Assembly (NCBI GenBank): GCA_040878185.1
Contig: JBBDMS010000039.1
Location: 1-64,000 of the forward strand
DNA: 64,000 nucleotides
Direction of reading: 5' to 3'
From: JAWXBK01 sp040878185
GTDB taxonomy: Bacteria > Pseudomonadota > Alphaproteobacteria > Dongiales > Dongiaceae
The notes under the pieces are model-generated. The model ran no database searches. It was not told the origin of the DNA and saw only the letters and a list, made by a program, of their open reading frames with translations. Below, one piece after another: positions 53,328 to 63,016 of the stretch (position 1 is the first letter of the stretch; each line of letters starts with the position of its first letter). The position numbers and the translations under genes are program-made.

Positions 53328-54137
53328 ATGACCGACGAACTTCTCCTCGAGATTTCAGGACGCGTTGCCCATCTGAAGATCAATCGTCAGAAGGCCATGA
53401 ACTCGATTCACCCCGGCCTGATGGCGGACCTGACGGCCATGTTCCAAAAGTTGGACGCCGACGATACCGTCTCGGTGATCGTGCTCTCCGGCGTCGGATC
53501 GCATTTCGGCGCGGGATACGATCTCAAGTTCGATTGGGCGGGGAAATACGGCCGCGAAGTACTCGGGCAGCGCAAGATGCTGCAGGATTGCGTCGAGTTC
53601 GAATTCGTTCCCTGGCGCTGCACCAAACCGGTCATCGCCATGGTGCGCGGCTTCTGCCTGGCCGGCAGTTGCGAGCTCGCGATGATGTGCTGCATTACAA
53701 TCGCCAGCGACAATTCGAAGTTCGGCGAACCGGAGATCCGCTTCTCGACTTCGCCGCCCGTCGTCGTAATGCCCTGGATTGTCGGGCTTAAGAAGGCGCG
53801 CGAGCTGCTTTATACGGGCGACCTGATCGACGCCCGGGAAGCGCACCAGATCGGCATGGTTAACCGCATCTATCCCGATGCCGATCTCGAAGCGCAGACC
53901 TTCCGCCTCGCGCGCCGCATGGCGGCGATCTCGGTGGAGGGCCTCAAGACCACCAAGGCGTCGATCAACAAGGGGGCCGAGATTGCGGGCTTCCTGCAAG
54001 CGATCGACTACGGCGTCGAACAAGGCGCGATGCTGGATGCGACCGAGACGGCGACGCTCAAGACCTTCATGGAGATTCGCGGCCGCGAAGGGTTGACGGC
54101 CGCCATTCGCTGGCGGGAGAAGCAATTCGAGGAGTGA
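53328..54137 (+). CDS. Enoyl-CoA hydratase/isomerase family protein
   Basis: A 269-residue crotonase-family enzyme. The oxyanion-hole segments are SHFGAGYDLK (about 58-67) and GFCLAGSCELAMMC (about 108-121). A GGAG ribosome-binding site precedes the ATG at 53328, and it directly follows the acyl-CoA synthetase. Its EPEIRFSTSPPVVVMPWIVG region lacks the usual second catalytic Glu pattern in a form I can assign, so hydratase, isomerase or hydrolase activity stays open. A carnitine-like route (CoA activation followed by hydration) is one possibility. Confidence 0.85.
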   Translation: MTDELLLEISGRVAHLKINRQKAMNSIHPGLMADLTAMFQKLDADDTVSVIVLSGVGSHFGAGYDLKFDWAGKYGREVLGQRKMLQDCVEFEFVPWRCTKPVIAMVRGFCLAGSCELAMMCCITIASDNSKFGEPEIRFSTSPPVVVMPWIVGLKKARELLYTGDLIDAREAHQIGMVNRIYPDADLEAQTFRLARRMAAISVEGLKTTKASINKGAEIAGFLQAIDYGVEQGAMLDATETATLKTFMEIRGREGLTAAIRWREKQFEE

Positions 54138-54175
54138 GGGTCTCCCGGTTTGCGGAGGACGCTCTTGCCCATGTT

Positions 54176-54301
54176 GGCAAGCGCGAGACCGGGCTGCCTA
54201 ACAGCGAGGTCTTCTGTTCACTCCAGGACGCCGAGATCGTCATCGCGCGTTGGCGTCATCACTACACCACCATCTGGCCGCACAGGGCGATCGGCAACTA
54301 G
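54176..54301 (+). pseudogene. IS3-family transposase C-terminal remnant
   Basis: A short frame reads LPNSEVFCSLQDAEIVIARW then RHHYTTIWPHRAIGN and stops at 54301. This is the end of an IS3-type OrfB (LNGEIFxxLxEAxIxIExWRxxYNxxRPHSSLG). Nothing upstream continues it; it abuts the enoyl-CoA hydratase gene. It differs from the intact element 200 bp away, so it came from another insertion. Confidence 0.75.
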
Positions 54302-54317
54302 GTGTCTGCAACGCATT

Positions 54318-54355
54318 ATCTGACGACGGGCAAGCCGGCTAGCTCGTCGTCAGAT
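54318..54355. repeat. 11-bp perfect inverted repeat
   Basis: ATCTGACGACG (54318-54328) and CGTCGTCAGAT (54345-54355) with a 16-base spacer, between the transposase remnant and the intact IS. It could be a terminator-like stem for the hydratase transcript or an end of the older element. Confidence 0.55.
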
Positions 54356-54434
54356 GAAGCGAGATCATTTGACCAGACCGGATCCGACCTGAGCCCGAAC
54401 TTTCATCCAGTCTGAAACAGAGTCCATTCCTCAC

Positions 54435-55668
54435 TGGTCTGAGCCCTGAAAGTCGGATCGTTTTTCGGCAGAGTTTTCCGCGTTTGTTCCCAAGCTGGAG
54501 AGGAGCGGAAGGCCATGAAGCCATCACAATTTTCGGGCGCCCAGAAGGCGTACATTCTGAAGCAGGGCACAGAAGGGATGCCGGAAGCGGAGGTCTGCCG
54601 CAAGGCGGGGATCAGCCAGGCGACATATTTCAACAGGAAGCGCAAGTACGACGGGTTGCTACCGACGGAGATGCGACGTCTGAAGCAACTGGAGGATGAG
54701 AACGCGAAGCTGCGCAAGGCCGTGGCCGATCTCTCGCTCGACAAGGAGATGCTGCAGGACGTGCTCCGCCGAAAGCTTTGAAGCCTGTCCGCAAGCGCAG
54801 ACTGGTTGACGAGGTGCGTGGTACGTGGGGTGTTTCGATCCGGCGTGCTTGCCGGGTGCTTCGGACCGACACGTCCTCCTACCATTACAAGTCTCGTCGC
54901 CGCGGACAGGCCGATATTGAACTGCACATCAAGGAGATATGCCAGACCCGAGTACGCTACGGCTATCGGCGCGTGCATGTGCTGTTACGCCGGGAGGGCT
55001 GGCTCATCAACCAGAAAAAGACGCGGCGCATCTATCGCGAGTTAGGCCTGCAATTGCGCAACAAAACGCCGAAGCGCCGGGTCAGGACGAAGCTGCGCGA
55101 AGACCGAAAAGACGCAACGCGGCCAAAAGAGACGTGGGCCATGGACTTCGTCCATGACCAGCTGGCAACGGGCCGGAAGATTCGTGTTCTTGCGGTGGTC
55201 GATACGTTCTCGCGCTACGTGCCGATCATCGATCCGCGTTTCAGCTACCGCGGGGAAGATGTGGTTCGGAGTCTGGAAAAGGTGTGCGTAAAGATTGGTT
55301 ATCCAAAGACGATCCGCGTCGATCAGGGCTCGGAGTTCATCTCGCGTGATCTTGACCTGTGGGCTTACACGAACGACGTGACGCTCGACTTCAGCCGGCC
55401 AGGAAAGCCGACCGACAATGCGTACATCGAAGCGTTCAACAGCCGCTTCAGGGCCGAATCCCTGAACGCACACTGGTTCCTGACGCTTGCGGACGCGCAG
55501 GAAAAGATGGAGGATTGGCGTAGATACTACAATGAGGAACGCCCACACGGGGCGATCGGGCACAAAGCCCCGATAACGTTGATCAACCATGATGACGCAT
55601 CCAGCCCGCCATCACGACGAAGCCGGAAAACTCTATCGTCCGGCGGTCCTAAGATGGGTCTCGGACCA
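54435..55668 (+). mobile_element. IS3-family element, IS407-like
   Basis: Imperfect ends TGGTCTGAGCCCTGAAAG (from 54435) and, reverse-complemented, TGGTCCGAGACCCATC (to 55668) bound a 1.23-kb unit with the two overlapping frames of IS3 elements. The size suits the IS407 group. No target duplication was found by eye at these ends, so the exact boundaries are approximate. A similar GACCTGAGCCC occurs at about 54386 and could be the real left end or part of a second element. Confidence 0.75.
54515..54781 (+). CDS. IS3 transposase OrfA
   Basis: An 88-residue HTH protein: SGAQKAYILKQG, then VCRKAGISQATYFNRKRKYDG as the helix-turn-helix, and a leucine-rich coiled coil (LKQLEDENAKLRKAVADLSLDKEML). 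This is the standard OrfA of IS407-type elements. The final TGA overlaps the TTG that can start OrfB. Confidence 0.92.
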   Translation: MKPSQFSGAQKAYILKQGTEGMPEAEVCRKAGISQATYFNRKRKYDGLLPTEMRRLKQLEDENAKLRKAVADLSLDKEMLQDVLRRKL

Positions 55669-55737
55669 AAAATTGGAATCCTCCAGCTATTCGTGACCCA
55701 GAAAGCCGGGAGCAGGTCATCATCTTCGCTTCTTTGA
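54778..55737 (+). CDS. IS3 transposase OrfB (DDE integrase)
   Basis: A 319-residue rve-type integrase with the DDE residues in AMDFVHDQL, RVDQGSEFIS and AYIEAFNSRF, and the YGYRRVHVLLRREGW HHH_21-like lead. It lies in the -1 frame relative to OrfA; expression could be by TTGA coupling or frameshift to an OrfAB fusion. The stop is about 70 bases past the predicted right end, so the last about 23 residues are encoded outside the element. All catalytic residues remain, so it may be active. Confidence 0.9.
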   Translation: MKPVRKRRLVDEVRGTWGVSIRRACRVLRTDTSSYHYKSRRRGQADIELHIKEICQTRVRYGYRRVHVLLRREGWLINQKKTRRIYRELGLQLRNKTPKRRVRTKLREDRKDATRPKETWAMDFVHDQLATGRKIRVLAVVDTFSRYVPIIDPRFSYRGEDVVRSLEKVCVKIGYPKTIRVDQGSEFISRDLDLWAYTNDVTLDFSRPGKPTDNAYIEAFNSRFRAESLNAHWFLTLADAQEKMEDWRRYYNEERPHGAIGHKAPITLINHDDASSPPSRRSRKTLSSGGPKMGLGPKIGILQLFVTQKAGSRSSSSLL

Positions 55738-55834
55738 CGGGCTACGATGAGCCAGAGTTCCTTCATTCCCAAAACCCCGCAACCTGTCTCACTATTGCTG
55801 ACCCCGAACACCGGCGACCGAGGTCTCAGATACA

Positions 55835-57904
55835 ATGCCCAGGAACCCGCGATACGACATCCTGTTCGAGCCCGTGAAGATCGGACCTGTGACGGCCCCA
55901 AATCGTTTCTATCAGGTCCCACACTGCACCGGCATGGGCTGGCTGCGGCCGCACATGCTCGCGGAGCTGCGCGCTATCAAGGCCGAGGGCGGCTGGGGCG
56001 TGGTCTGCACCGAATACAACTCGATCCACCCGACCTCGGACGACCTGCGGCACGTCTCGGCGTCCTTGTGGGATGACAGCGACATCCGCGCGCACCGGCT
56101 GATGACGGACAAGGTACATGCGCATGGCGCGCTGGCCGGCGCTGAGCTTTGGTACGGCGGCGCGCGGTCGCCCAATCATTATTCGCGCGAAGTCTCGATG
56201 GATGTCGACAGCGTGCCGAATCTCGCCGGCCATCCTTTCCAGACGCGCGCGATGGACCGCGAGGACATCCGGAATTTTCGTCGCTGGCACCGCAAGGCGG
56301 CGCTCAGGGCCTGCGATGCGGGGTTCGACATCGTCTATGTCTATGCGACGCACGGCTATCTGCTGGCCCATTTTCTCAGCCCGCGCTTCAACACCCGAAC
56401 CGACGAGTATGGCGGCTCGCTCGAGAATCGAGTGCGGCTGGTGCGGGAACTGATCGAGGAGACGAAGGACGCCGTCGGTGACCGCTGCGCCGTCGCCGCG
56501 CGCTGGTCGGCAGACGACCACATCGGCGAGGACGGCGTGCCGATTCTTGGGGAACGGCAGGGCATGTTCACGTTGCTCGCCGAGCTGCCGGACCTCTGGG
56601 ACATAAATATTGCCGACTATTCGCTGGAGATGGGCGTATCGCGCTTCGTCAAGGAGGGATCGCTCGAGCCCTACATGGCCTACGTCAAGTCGATGACGTC
56701 GAAGCCGGTGGTGACAGTCGGCCGCTTCACCTCGCCCGATGCGATGGCGAGCCAGGTCCGACGCGGCATCGTCGATTTCGTCGGCGCCGCGCGGCCCTCG
56801 ATCGCCGATCCGTTCCTGCCGAAAAAGATCGACGAGGGACATCTCGAGGCGATCCGGGAATGCATCGGCTGCAATGTCTGCTATTCGGGCGACAGCATTG
56901 GCGTGCCGATCCGCTGCACGCAGAACCCTACCATGGGCGAGGAATGGCGCAGGGGCTGGCACCCGGAAAAGATCGCGCCGAAGGGCTCGGATGCGCGTGT
57001 GCTGATCGTCGGCGCCGGCCCGGCAGGTCTCGAAGCGGCGCGTGCGCTTGGCGCTCGCGGCTACGAGGTGGTTCTCGCCGAGGCGGGTCGCGAGCTCGGC
57101 GGCCGCGTCCTCCGCGAGGCGGCACTGCCGGGCATGTCGGAATACATCCGCGTACGGGACTATCGCGAGCAGCAGCTCACCGACATGCCGAATGTCGAGA
57201 TCTATCGTGAAAGCCGGATGACCGCCGACGAAGTGCTCGCCGTCGGCGCCGACCATGTCGCCATTGCGACCGGCGCGCACTGGCGGAAGGAGCGGTTCGA
57301 CGGGACGGCTTACGTTGCCATTGCGCCCGCCAGTTCGTCGGCACGCGTCCTCACCGCCGACGACATCATGACAGGCAAATTGCCCGCCGGCCCGACGCTG
57401 GTCTACGACGAGGACGGCTACTATCTCGGCGGTGTCATTGCCGAGCGCCTGCGCCAGGCGGAAATCCCGGTGACGTACTGCACACCCCTAGACAATGTTT
57501 CCGAGTGGGCCGGCAATACCGGCGAGCGCTGGCGCATCCGGGCGCATCTCGCCGGCCTCGGCATCGAATTCGTTCTGTCGCACGCGCTCATGTCGTTCGA
57601 CAGCGAAGCCGCGATACTCGCCTGCGAATATACCGGCGCCAAGAGAACGGTTCCGGTCTTGAACGTCGTCATGGTGACGCAGCGTCGACCGGACGACGCG
57701 CTTTATCATGCGCTGCTGGCAAAGGCCGGTGGCGATACCATGGCGCTGCCGTTCTCGCTGCGGCGGATCGGCGACTGCGAGGCGCCGGCGATCATCGCCG
57801 CGGCCGTCTATGCCGGCCATCGCTTTGCGCAGGAGCTCGATGCCCCGGTCGATATCGACCTGCCGATGCGGCACGATCGCGTTGACGTCGGGACGACGAC
57901 CTGA
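55835..57904 (+). CDS. TMADH-like flavin/iron-sulfur dehydrogenase (copy 1)
   Basis: A 689-residue multidomain enzyme resembling trimethylamine dehydrogenase: an FMN TIM barrel (about 1-340), a 4Fe-4S motif (Cys343, 346, 349, 361) and FAD/ADP-binding domains (GAGPAGLE about 393-400). Cys31, equal to TMADH Cys30 that forms 6-S-cysteinyl-FMN, is present, as are Tyr61 (Tyr60) and His173 (His172). The two other aromatic-bowl residues are not: Trp264 is replaced in LEMG and Trp355 by Asp (CYSGDS). So it probably demethylates an amine or betaine other than trimethylamine. It follows the IS element by 166 bp. Confidence 0.88.
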   Translation: MPRNPRYDILFEPVKIGPVTAPNRFYQVPHCTGMGWLRPHMLAELRAIKAEGGWGVVCTEYNSIHPTSDDLRHVSASLWDDSDIRAHRLMTDKVHAHGALAGAELWYGGARSPNHYSREVSMDVDSVPNLAGHPFQTRAMDREDIRNFRRWHRKAALRACDAGFDIVYVYATHGYLLAHFLSPRFNTRTDEYGGSLENRVRLVRELIEETKDAVGDRCAVAARWSADDHIGEDGVPILGERQGMFTLLAELPDLWDINIADYSLEMGVSRFVKEGSLEPYMAYVKSMTSKPVVTVGRFTSPDAMASQVRRGIVDFVGAARPSIADPFLPKKIDEGHLEAIRECIGCNVCYSGDSIGVPIRCTQNPTMGEEWRRGWHPEKIAPKGSDARVLIVGAGPAGLEAARALGARGYEVVLAEAGRELGGRVLREAALPGMSEYIRVRDYREQQLTDMPNVEIYRESRMTADEVLAVGADHVAIATGAHWRKERFDGTAYVAIAPASSSARVLTADDIMTGKLPAGPTLVYDEDGYYLGGVIAERLRQAEIPVTYCTPLDNVSEWAGNTGERWRIRAHLAGLGIEFVLSHALMSFDSEAAILACEYTGAKRTVPVLNVVMVTQRRPDDALYHALLAKAGGDTMALPFSLRRIGDCEAPAIIAAAVYAGHRFAQELDAPVDIDLPMRHDRVDVGTTT

Positions 57905-58047
57905 GCGCGCGCGTATCCGGCCAGGCGGCGGGCCCGAGTCGACGCCGGATCAAACGTACCGGCTGCTCAGGCCTTGCTGACCTCAACACAATGGCGTCGG
58001 GGCAACGTCTCGCTGTTGACCAAGCCTAGAACTGACGAGAATACTCA

Positions 58048-59304
58048 ATGCAATGGGACACGGACGTAGTCATCATTGGTGCGGGAGCTGCCGGTTTGTC
58101 AGCAGCCAAGGAGTTGGCAAGGCGTGGCTATTCCTGCAAGGTGGTCGAAGGATCGCATCGCATCGGCGGACGTGCGTATTCTGAAGAAATCTCGCCTGGC
58201 GTATGGTTTGATCTAGGGTGCGCCTGGCTGGTTGGAGGTGCCACCAACCCGTTCACTGCAATTGCCGATGAGCTTGGCATCGCACTCAGCAAAGACAAGA
58301 GCGATCTGTTTGTGCTTGAGAACCTGAGGTTTCAGCGAAACGGCCGGCCCCTCGACGACGAACAGCGCGCCGCCTGCCTCCGCTATTATGACGACAGTTA
58401 TGCGGCAATCTCCTCTGCTGCCAAACAAGGCCAGGATGTTGCTATCAGCGACGTTGTTGACATTGCGAACGAGTACGCGCCGCCCTTCTTGAGTGGCATA
58501 GCGTCGGCGTGGGGAATGGATATCGACCTGGTTTCAACCGCAGACTTCGCCAGCGCCACTGGCGAACTCGGCTTTCAGGCTCTGCATGGCTATGGCAATC
58601 TGGTTGCCGCATGGGGCGCGGATGTCAACGTGTCGTTGAACAATCAGGCTGAACGGGTGGATTGGTCGGGCGACGGTGTCATTGTTACGACGCCTAAAGG
58701 AACCATTATGGGGCGCGTTGCCCTGATCACGGTGTCGACAGGGATGCTGGCCTCCGGCGACATCCGTTTTCACCCGGACCTGCCGGTTTGGAAGACGGAG
58801 GCTATCTACGATCTGCCAATGGGGACGGAAAACAAGATCGGCGTCCATTTCGATACGGACGTATTCGGTGCCGACGGTCGCGGGTTTTTCAGCACCTGGA
58901 ACGACGATGGAAGTGCCGCAAAGGTCGACGTCAGCGTCATGGGATTCAATACTGCCTCGGTGTTCGTGGGCGGTCGGCTGGGCGTCTGGCTCGAGAAGCA
59001 GGGCCAACGCGCCTGTCACGACTTCGCCGTCAACAGGATCGCCGATATCTTCGGCAACAACGTTCGCAAACATGTGGATCGCTGCATCGCTACAGCGTGG
59101 AACACGGAACCGTGGACCGGAGGGTCGTGGGCATGCGCCAAACCGGGGGCGGCTCATCAACGCGCGGCTCTGGCGCGCTCCGTCGATGAGCGGCTGTTCT
59201 TTGCCGGAGAGGCTACCGTGTACTATGGGCAGGGCACCTGCCACGGGGCTTACCAGTCCGGCATCCGGGCAGGACATGAAATCGCGGAACAATTGGCGTC
59301 GTAG
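58048..59304 (+). CDS. Flavin-dependent amine oxidase
   Basis: A 418-residue FAD protein of the monoamine/polyamine oxidase family. The FAD site is GAGAAG (11-16) with Glu34 binding the ribose, then SHRIGGRAYS; the C-terminal RLFFAGEATVYYGQGTCHGAYQSGIRAG closes the flavin site. It should oxidise a primary or secondary amine to an imine. It has no signal peptide. It lies 143 bp after a TMADH-like gene and is probably part of the same catabolic group. Confidence 0.88.
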   Translation: MQWDTDVVIIGAGAAGLSAAKELARRGYSCKVVEGSHRIGGRAYSEEISPGVWFDLGCAWLVGGATNPFTAIADELGIALSKDKSDLFVLENLRFQRNGRPLDDEQRAACLRYYDDSYAAISSAAKQGQDVAISDVVDIANEYAPPFLSGIASAWGMDIDLVSTADFASATGELGFQALHGYGNLVAAWGADVNVSLNNQAERVDWSGDGVIVTTPKGTIMGRVALITVSTGMLASGDIRFHPDLPVWKTEAIYDLPMGTENKIGVHFDTDVFGADGRGFFSTWNDDGSAAKVDVSVMGFNTASVFVGGRLGVWLEKQGQRACHDFAVNRIADIFGNNVRKHVDRCIATAWNTEPWTGGSWACAKPGAAHQRAALARSVDERLFFAGEATVYYGQGTCHGAYQSGIRAGHEIAEQLAS

Positions 59305-59528
59305 ATAATCGACAATGGTCTTGCCGCCTCTGGCGCGGTTCTTTTGATTCCAATTCTTGACTGGCTGGTGGGCGCCAAGGATGCGCTATTGATCGAACGA
59401 GATCGTCGGGAAGCTGCGCGGGGTCCGTGTACCGATATCGCAAATCGGCCCGGACTCCTGCTGGAGAACGGCAATAAGTTCGGCTATCTTCTTGACCGGT
59501 TTTTGCGGCGCCATCTAGGGAATGCCTG

Positions 59529-60629
59529 ATGAAGATTGACAACGTAACGCCTTATCTCGTCGGCCCGAGGCCCAGCGCAGACGGCTGGTCCAGGGGGCAG
59601 ATCGTTGTTTTCGTGAAGCTCGAAACGGACGCAGGTCTTGTCGGCTGGGGCGAGGCGTATGCCTTGTCCTCGAGGCAACGGGCGACCCGGGAAATCATCT
59701 TCGCTTTGGGTGAAGCACTGAAGCAAATGTCGGAGGCGACGCCGCGCGCCTTTCTGCACCACATCGCGAAACCCATGGACACAAAACACCCAAGCGTCGA
59801 CTATTCGTCGGCAGTGAGCGCAATCGAAATCGCGCTCTGGGACTTGCTTGGTAAGTCGGTGGGGCAACCCGTGCACGCGCTGCTCGGTGGCGCAATCGTC
59901 GACAAGGTGCCGGTATACGCCAACGCCTGGGACCAGCCACTCCAAACGCCGGAGGCGATTGCGGCCCGATGCGCCATGATGGGTTCGCAGGGTTATCGGG
60001 CGGTCAAAATCTATCCTTTGCGGCAGCCGACACTGGCGGCCGCCGAAGCCTGTGTCAGATTGACCCGCGAGGCGGTCGGCCCGGACGTGGACATCATGCT
60101 CGATTTCGCCGTCCAGAAGGATCCGCGCAGGGCGCTTCGCGCCGCGCATCTGTTCGAACCCTATGATCCATACTGGATCGAAGAGCCGCTGGCAGGAGAC
60201 GATCTTGATGCTCTGGCGGAGTTTCGCGCCAACACAGAAATACGCATCACGACCGGCGAGCGCCAGTCGGGCATACGGCATTACCGCAATGTTCTGGTGA
60301 AGAGAGCAGCCGACGTGCTCAACCCCGATATCGTCGGGGTTGGGGGGATTCTGGAGATGCTGGATATCGGCGCCATGGCAGATGCTCATTCCGTCGCGAT
60401 GTCGCCGCATTGTTGGGCCAGCACAACCGTGGCCTTTCTTGCCATGCTCCATACCTGCGCAGTGATGCGGAATGCAATTTTTGCGGAACTCTACTACGAC
60501 TATCTGGAACTAGGTGCCGAGCTGGCCAAATGCGATTACGTCATCAAAGACGGCTATGCCAGCGTGCCACAAAGACCAGGACTTGGCGTCGAGATGAACG
60601 AGAACGTCCTCCGGGCGCTGGCTCCCTGA
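59529..60629 (+). CDS. Mandelate racemase/muconate-lactonizing enzyme family protein
   Basis: A 366-residue enolase-superfamily enzyme. Predicted metal ligands are Asp192, Glu218 and Glu244, the general base Lys160 (AVKIYP) and the His-Asp dyad His294/Asp267. The second Lys of the KxK racemase motif is Tyr162, so sugar-acid dehydratase-type chemistry is more likely than mandelate racemization. The substrate is not assignable; dehydratases and betaine-racemases of this family also occur near demethylase genes. The start overlaps by one base the stop of a 61-codon frame with no support. Confidence 0.86.
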   Translation: MKIDNVTPYLVGPRPSADGWSRGQIVVFVKLETDAGLVGWGEAYALSSRQRATREIIFALGEALKQMSEATPRAFLHHIAKPMDTKHPSVDYSSAVSAIEIALWDLLGKSVGQPVHALLGGAIVDKVPVYANAWDQPLQTPEAIAARCAMMGSQGYRAVKIYPLRQPTLAAAEACVRLTREAVGPDVDIMLDFAVQKDPRRALRAAHLFEPYDPYWIEEPLAGDDLDALAEFRANTEIRITTGERQSGIRHYRNVLVKRAADVLNPDIVGVGGILEMLDIGAMADAHSVAMSPHCWASTTVAFLAMLHTCAVMRNAIFAELYYDYLELGAELAKCDYVIKDGYASVPQRPGLGVEMNENVLRALAP

Positions 60630-60807
60630 GACATCAGGCCGCGAAGCCGCTGTTCGCGGTCCCGCCGCTCTCTAGCTTTCGTTCGCCATGCCCGGATCCT
60701 TTTCAGTGACGGTTTCCACATCAAGCGCGTCATCCAGATCGAACTGCCCGCCGGCTATTCGATGTGGCGTTCTTCGCGATATTCGGGTGATCCCGAGATG
60801 CCTGCGT

Positions 60808-62883
60808 TCAGCCGCCGAGTTCCAGCTCGTATTTGACGGTCTTGAATGGCACACCGTCGGGGTCGATCTCGGTATCTAGTTCTCGTGCGTAGCGGTGGCC
60901 CTCATACACGGCCGCGGCAATGGTGGCCGGGCCATAGCAGTCGCCGATGCGGCGTATGGACTTGATACCGGCGGCCTTGATCCTTGCCGGTTCGGCCATC
61001 AGCGCGTCGTATAAACCGTCATTCGGCAGGCGCATGGTCACGGGCACCAGGGTGCCCGTGCGCTCGATCCGCTCGCCGGTGATCAAGTTCACCAGCTCCA
61101 CCACGCCGTCGCCGACGGATTTCACGCAATGGCGCGGCAGGATCTCCACACCCAACTTCACGAGCCGCCGCTCGATATGACCCTGTTCCAAGGTGTACCC
61201 GGTCCAACTGGCGACGCAAAGGCCCGGCGTTACGAGCGTCACCCGATGTCCTTCTCCAGCCAGCAGGTCCGCCATCATGCTGCCCATGTAGTAATGATCG
61301 TCGTCGAACACGATGACGGGACCGCTCGGCGGACGCTTGCCGGCCATAACATCGTCGGGGCTGAAGGACCGATCGGCGTTGGCGCCCGCAATGGGTTCGC
61401 GCAAGGCGCGTCCCACTCCGTCGCGCCGCCAGGTCGAGCCTGTGGCAAGCGCTATGTGGTCGGCGCCGAAATCCAGCACCTGCCCGGCGCTGAGCTCGCT
61501 TTCCAGGTACATCTCCACATTGGTCATGGGCGCGATCTGACCCAGTCGGTAATCGCGCACCCGTGCCCAGGCGTTCAGGTTCGGTAATGCACTCTCGCGG
61601 GTGACGCGACCACCGGCTTCGCGTCGCGCTTCGGCAATTGTCACTTTATAGCCGCGCTTGCCCAGCGCATGGGCTGCTTCCAGTCCGGCCGGCCCTGCCC
61701 CGACCACCAATATGCGCGCGCCGGAGGTCTCGGGCGCAATCTGCTCGGGGTGCCAGCCCTTGCGCCATTCCTCGCCGAATGTCGGATTCTGGGTACAGCG
61801 GCTTGGCGCCGAGACGTTGCTCCATGCAGCGCAGATGTTGCAGCCGATGCATTCTCGGATGTCTTCAGGCCTGCCTTCTTCGATCTTTTTCGGCAGGAAT
61901 GGATCGGCGATGGATGGTCTTGCCGCACCGATCATATCGACGATACCGCGCCGGATGGCCGAAACCATGGCGTCGGGTGAGGTGTAGCGGCCCACGGTGG
62001 CAACGGGCTTGGACGTCATCTGCTTAACGAAAGCGACGTAATCTTCCTGGTAGCCCTCGGGCGCGAAGCGCGAGGTCATGGAATCGTTGCTCCAGTCGCT
62101 GACATTGACGTCCCACATGTGGGGCATCTCGGCCATCATTTCGATGGCATCGCGGCCTTCATTGTTCCATTCTAGGCCGTCGGCACCCATCATCTCGTCG
62201 ACGGCGAAGCGAGCCACCACGCCAATGGTGTCGCCCACAGCCTCGAGCGTGTCTTCCAGCAATTCGCGATAGAAGCGTAAGCGGTTCTCAAGGCTGCCGC
62301 CGTACTCGTCGATACGCTGGTTGTGTCGACGCGACAGGAAATGAAACGGCATTGCTCCATCGTGACCGGCATAAACCACGACGATATCGAAGCCGGCCTG
62401 TCGCGCGCGCAGGGCACCCTTGCGGTGCCAGCGGCGGTAGGCGCGGATGTCATTCAGGTCCATGGCGCGGGCTTGCACCGGGTGGGATAGCCATTTGACC
62501 GGCCGGTGCATGGGGCCGATAGGCACTTCGCGGCTGTAGATATTGCCGCTATCCTGGCCGTTGTGGACCAGTTCGATGGCGGCGAGGCTGCCATGCTCAT
62601 GCACGGCGTTGCACATGCCGGCTAGGTAGGGGATGTCCATGTCGCCCCACAGTCGGGTTTCGCTGTAGGGCGTGACATCGCCGGTGGGATGGAAATCGCA
62701 TTGCTCCGTGGAGACGATTCCCCAGCCGCCCTCCGCCTTCATGCCGCGCATGGCGATCATGCTGTCGGGGAGCAGGCGACCCATGCCGTTACAGTGTGGC
62801 ACCTGGTAGAAGCGGTTCCTTGCCGTTACCGGCCCGATTTTCAGGGGCTCAAACAGGATATCGTATCGCGGGTCTCTGGGCAT
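60808..62883 (-). CDS. TMADH-like flavin/iron-sulfur dehydrogenase (copy 2)
   Basis: A 691-residue paralogue of the enzyme at 55835, on the opposite strand. Cys31 (cysteinyl-FMN) is kept in VPHCNG, but TMADH Tyr60 is Gln61 (STEQCDFHP). The 4Fe-4S motif reads CIGCNICAAWSNVSAPSRC, with Trp one residue earlier than in TMADH. The family on this side includes dimethylglycine and stachydrine/hydroxyproline-betaine demethylases (DgcA, StcD, HpbA), so a betaine N-demethylase is a fair guess. Electron partner (DgcB-type) is not in the window. Confidence 0.87.
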   Translation of the reverse strand: MPRDPRYDILFEPLKIGPVTARNRFYQVPHCNGMGRLLPDSMIAMRGMKAEGGWGIVSTEQCDFHPTGDVTPYSETRLWGDMDIPYLAGMCNAVHEHGSLAAIELVHNGQDSGNIYSREVPIGPMHRPVKWLSHPVQARAMDLNDIRAYRRWHRKGALRARQAGFDIVVVYAGHDGAMPFHFLSRRHNQRIDEYGGSLENRLRFYRELLEDTLEAVGDTIGVVARFAVDEMMGADGLEWNNEGRDAIEMMAEMPHMWDVNVSDWSNDSMTSRFAPEGYQEDYVAFVKQMTSKPVATVGRYTSPDAMVSAIRRGIVDMIGAARPSIADPFLPKKIEEGRPEDIRECIGCNICAAWSNVSAPSRCTQNPTFGEEWRKGWHPEQIAPETSGARILVVGAGPAGLEAAHALGKRGYKVTIAEARREAGGRVTRESALPNLNAWARVRDYRLGQIAPMTNVEMYLESELSAGQVLDFGADHIALATGSTWRRDGVGRALREPIAGANADRSFSPDDVMAGKRPPSGPVIVFDDDHYYMGSMMADLLAGEGHRVTLVTPGLCVASWTGYTLEQGHIERRLVKLGVEILPRHCVKSVGDGVVELVNLITGERIERTGTLVPVTMRLPNDGLYDALMAEPARIKAAGIKSIRRIGDCYGPATIAAAVYEGHRYARELDTEIDPDGVPFKTVKYELELGG

Positions 62884-63016
62884 GGTGTTTGGGATCTCGG
62901 TTGTCGTTGATAGCTATGACGGCACGCATAACGGAGTTCGACGTCAGAATCGTGCCGGGAAAAACAGGTCCCTGGTAGCTTTACGAAGAGCGCCCCGACC
63001 TGCCTGCCGCTCAACG

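Noticed and set aside
54378..54434. Alternative left end of the IS at GACCTGAGCCC (about 54386)
   Set aside because: Match to the right end is weaker than that at 54435, but it could not be fully excluded.
59344..59529. 61-codon frame just before the enolase-superfamily gene
   Set aside because: Starts with TTG, has no ribosome-binding site and no recognised similarity.
60672..60854. Small minus-strand frame ending FDLDDALDVETVTEKDPGMANES
   Set aside because: Partly overlaps the end of the TMADH-like copy 2, no ribosome-binding site, and the plus strand has an equally open frame there; perhaps a decayed fragment.
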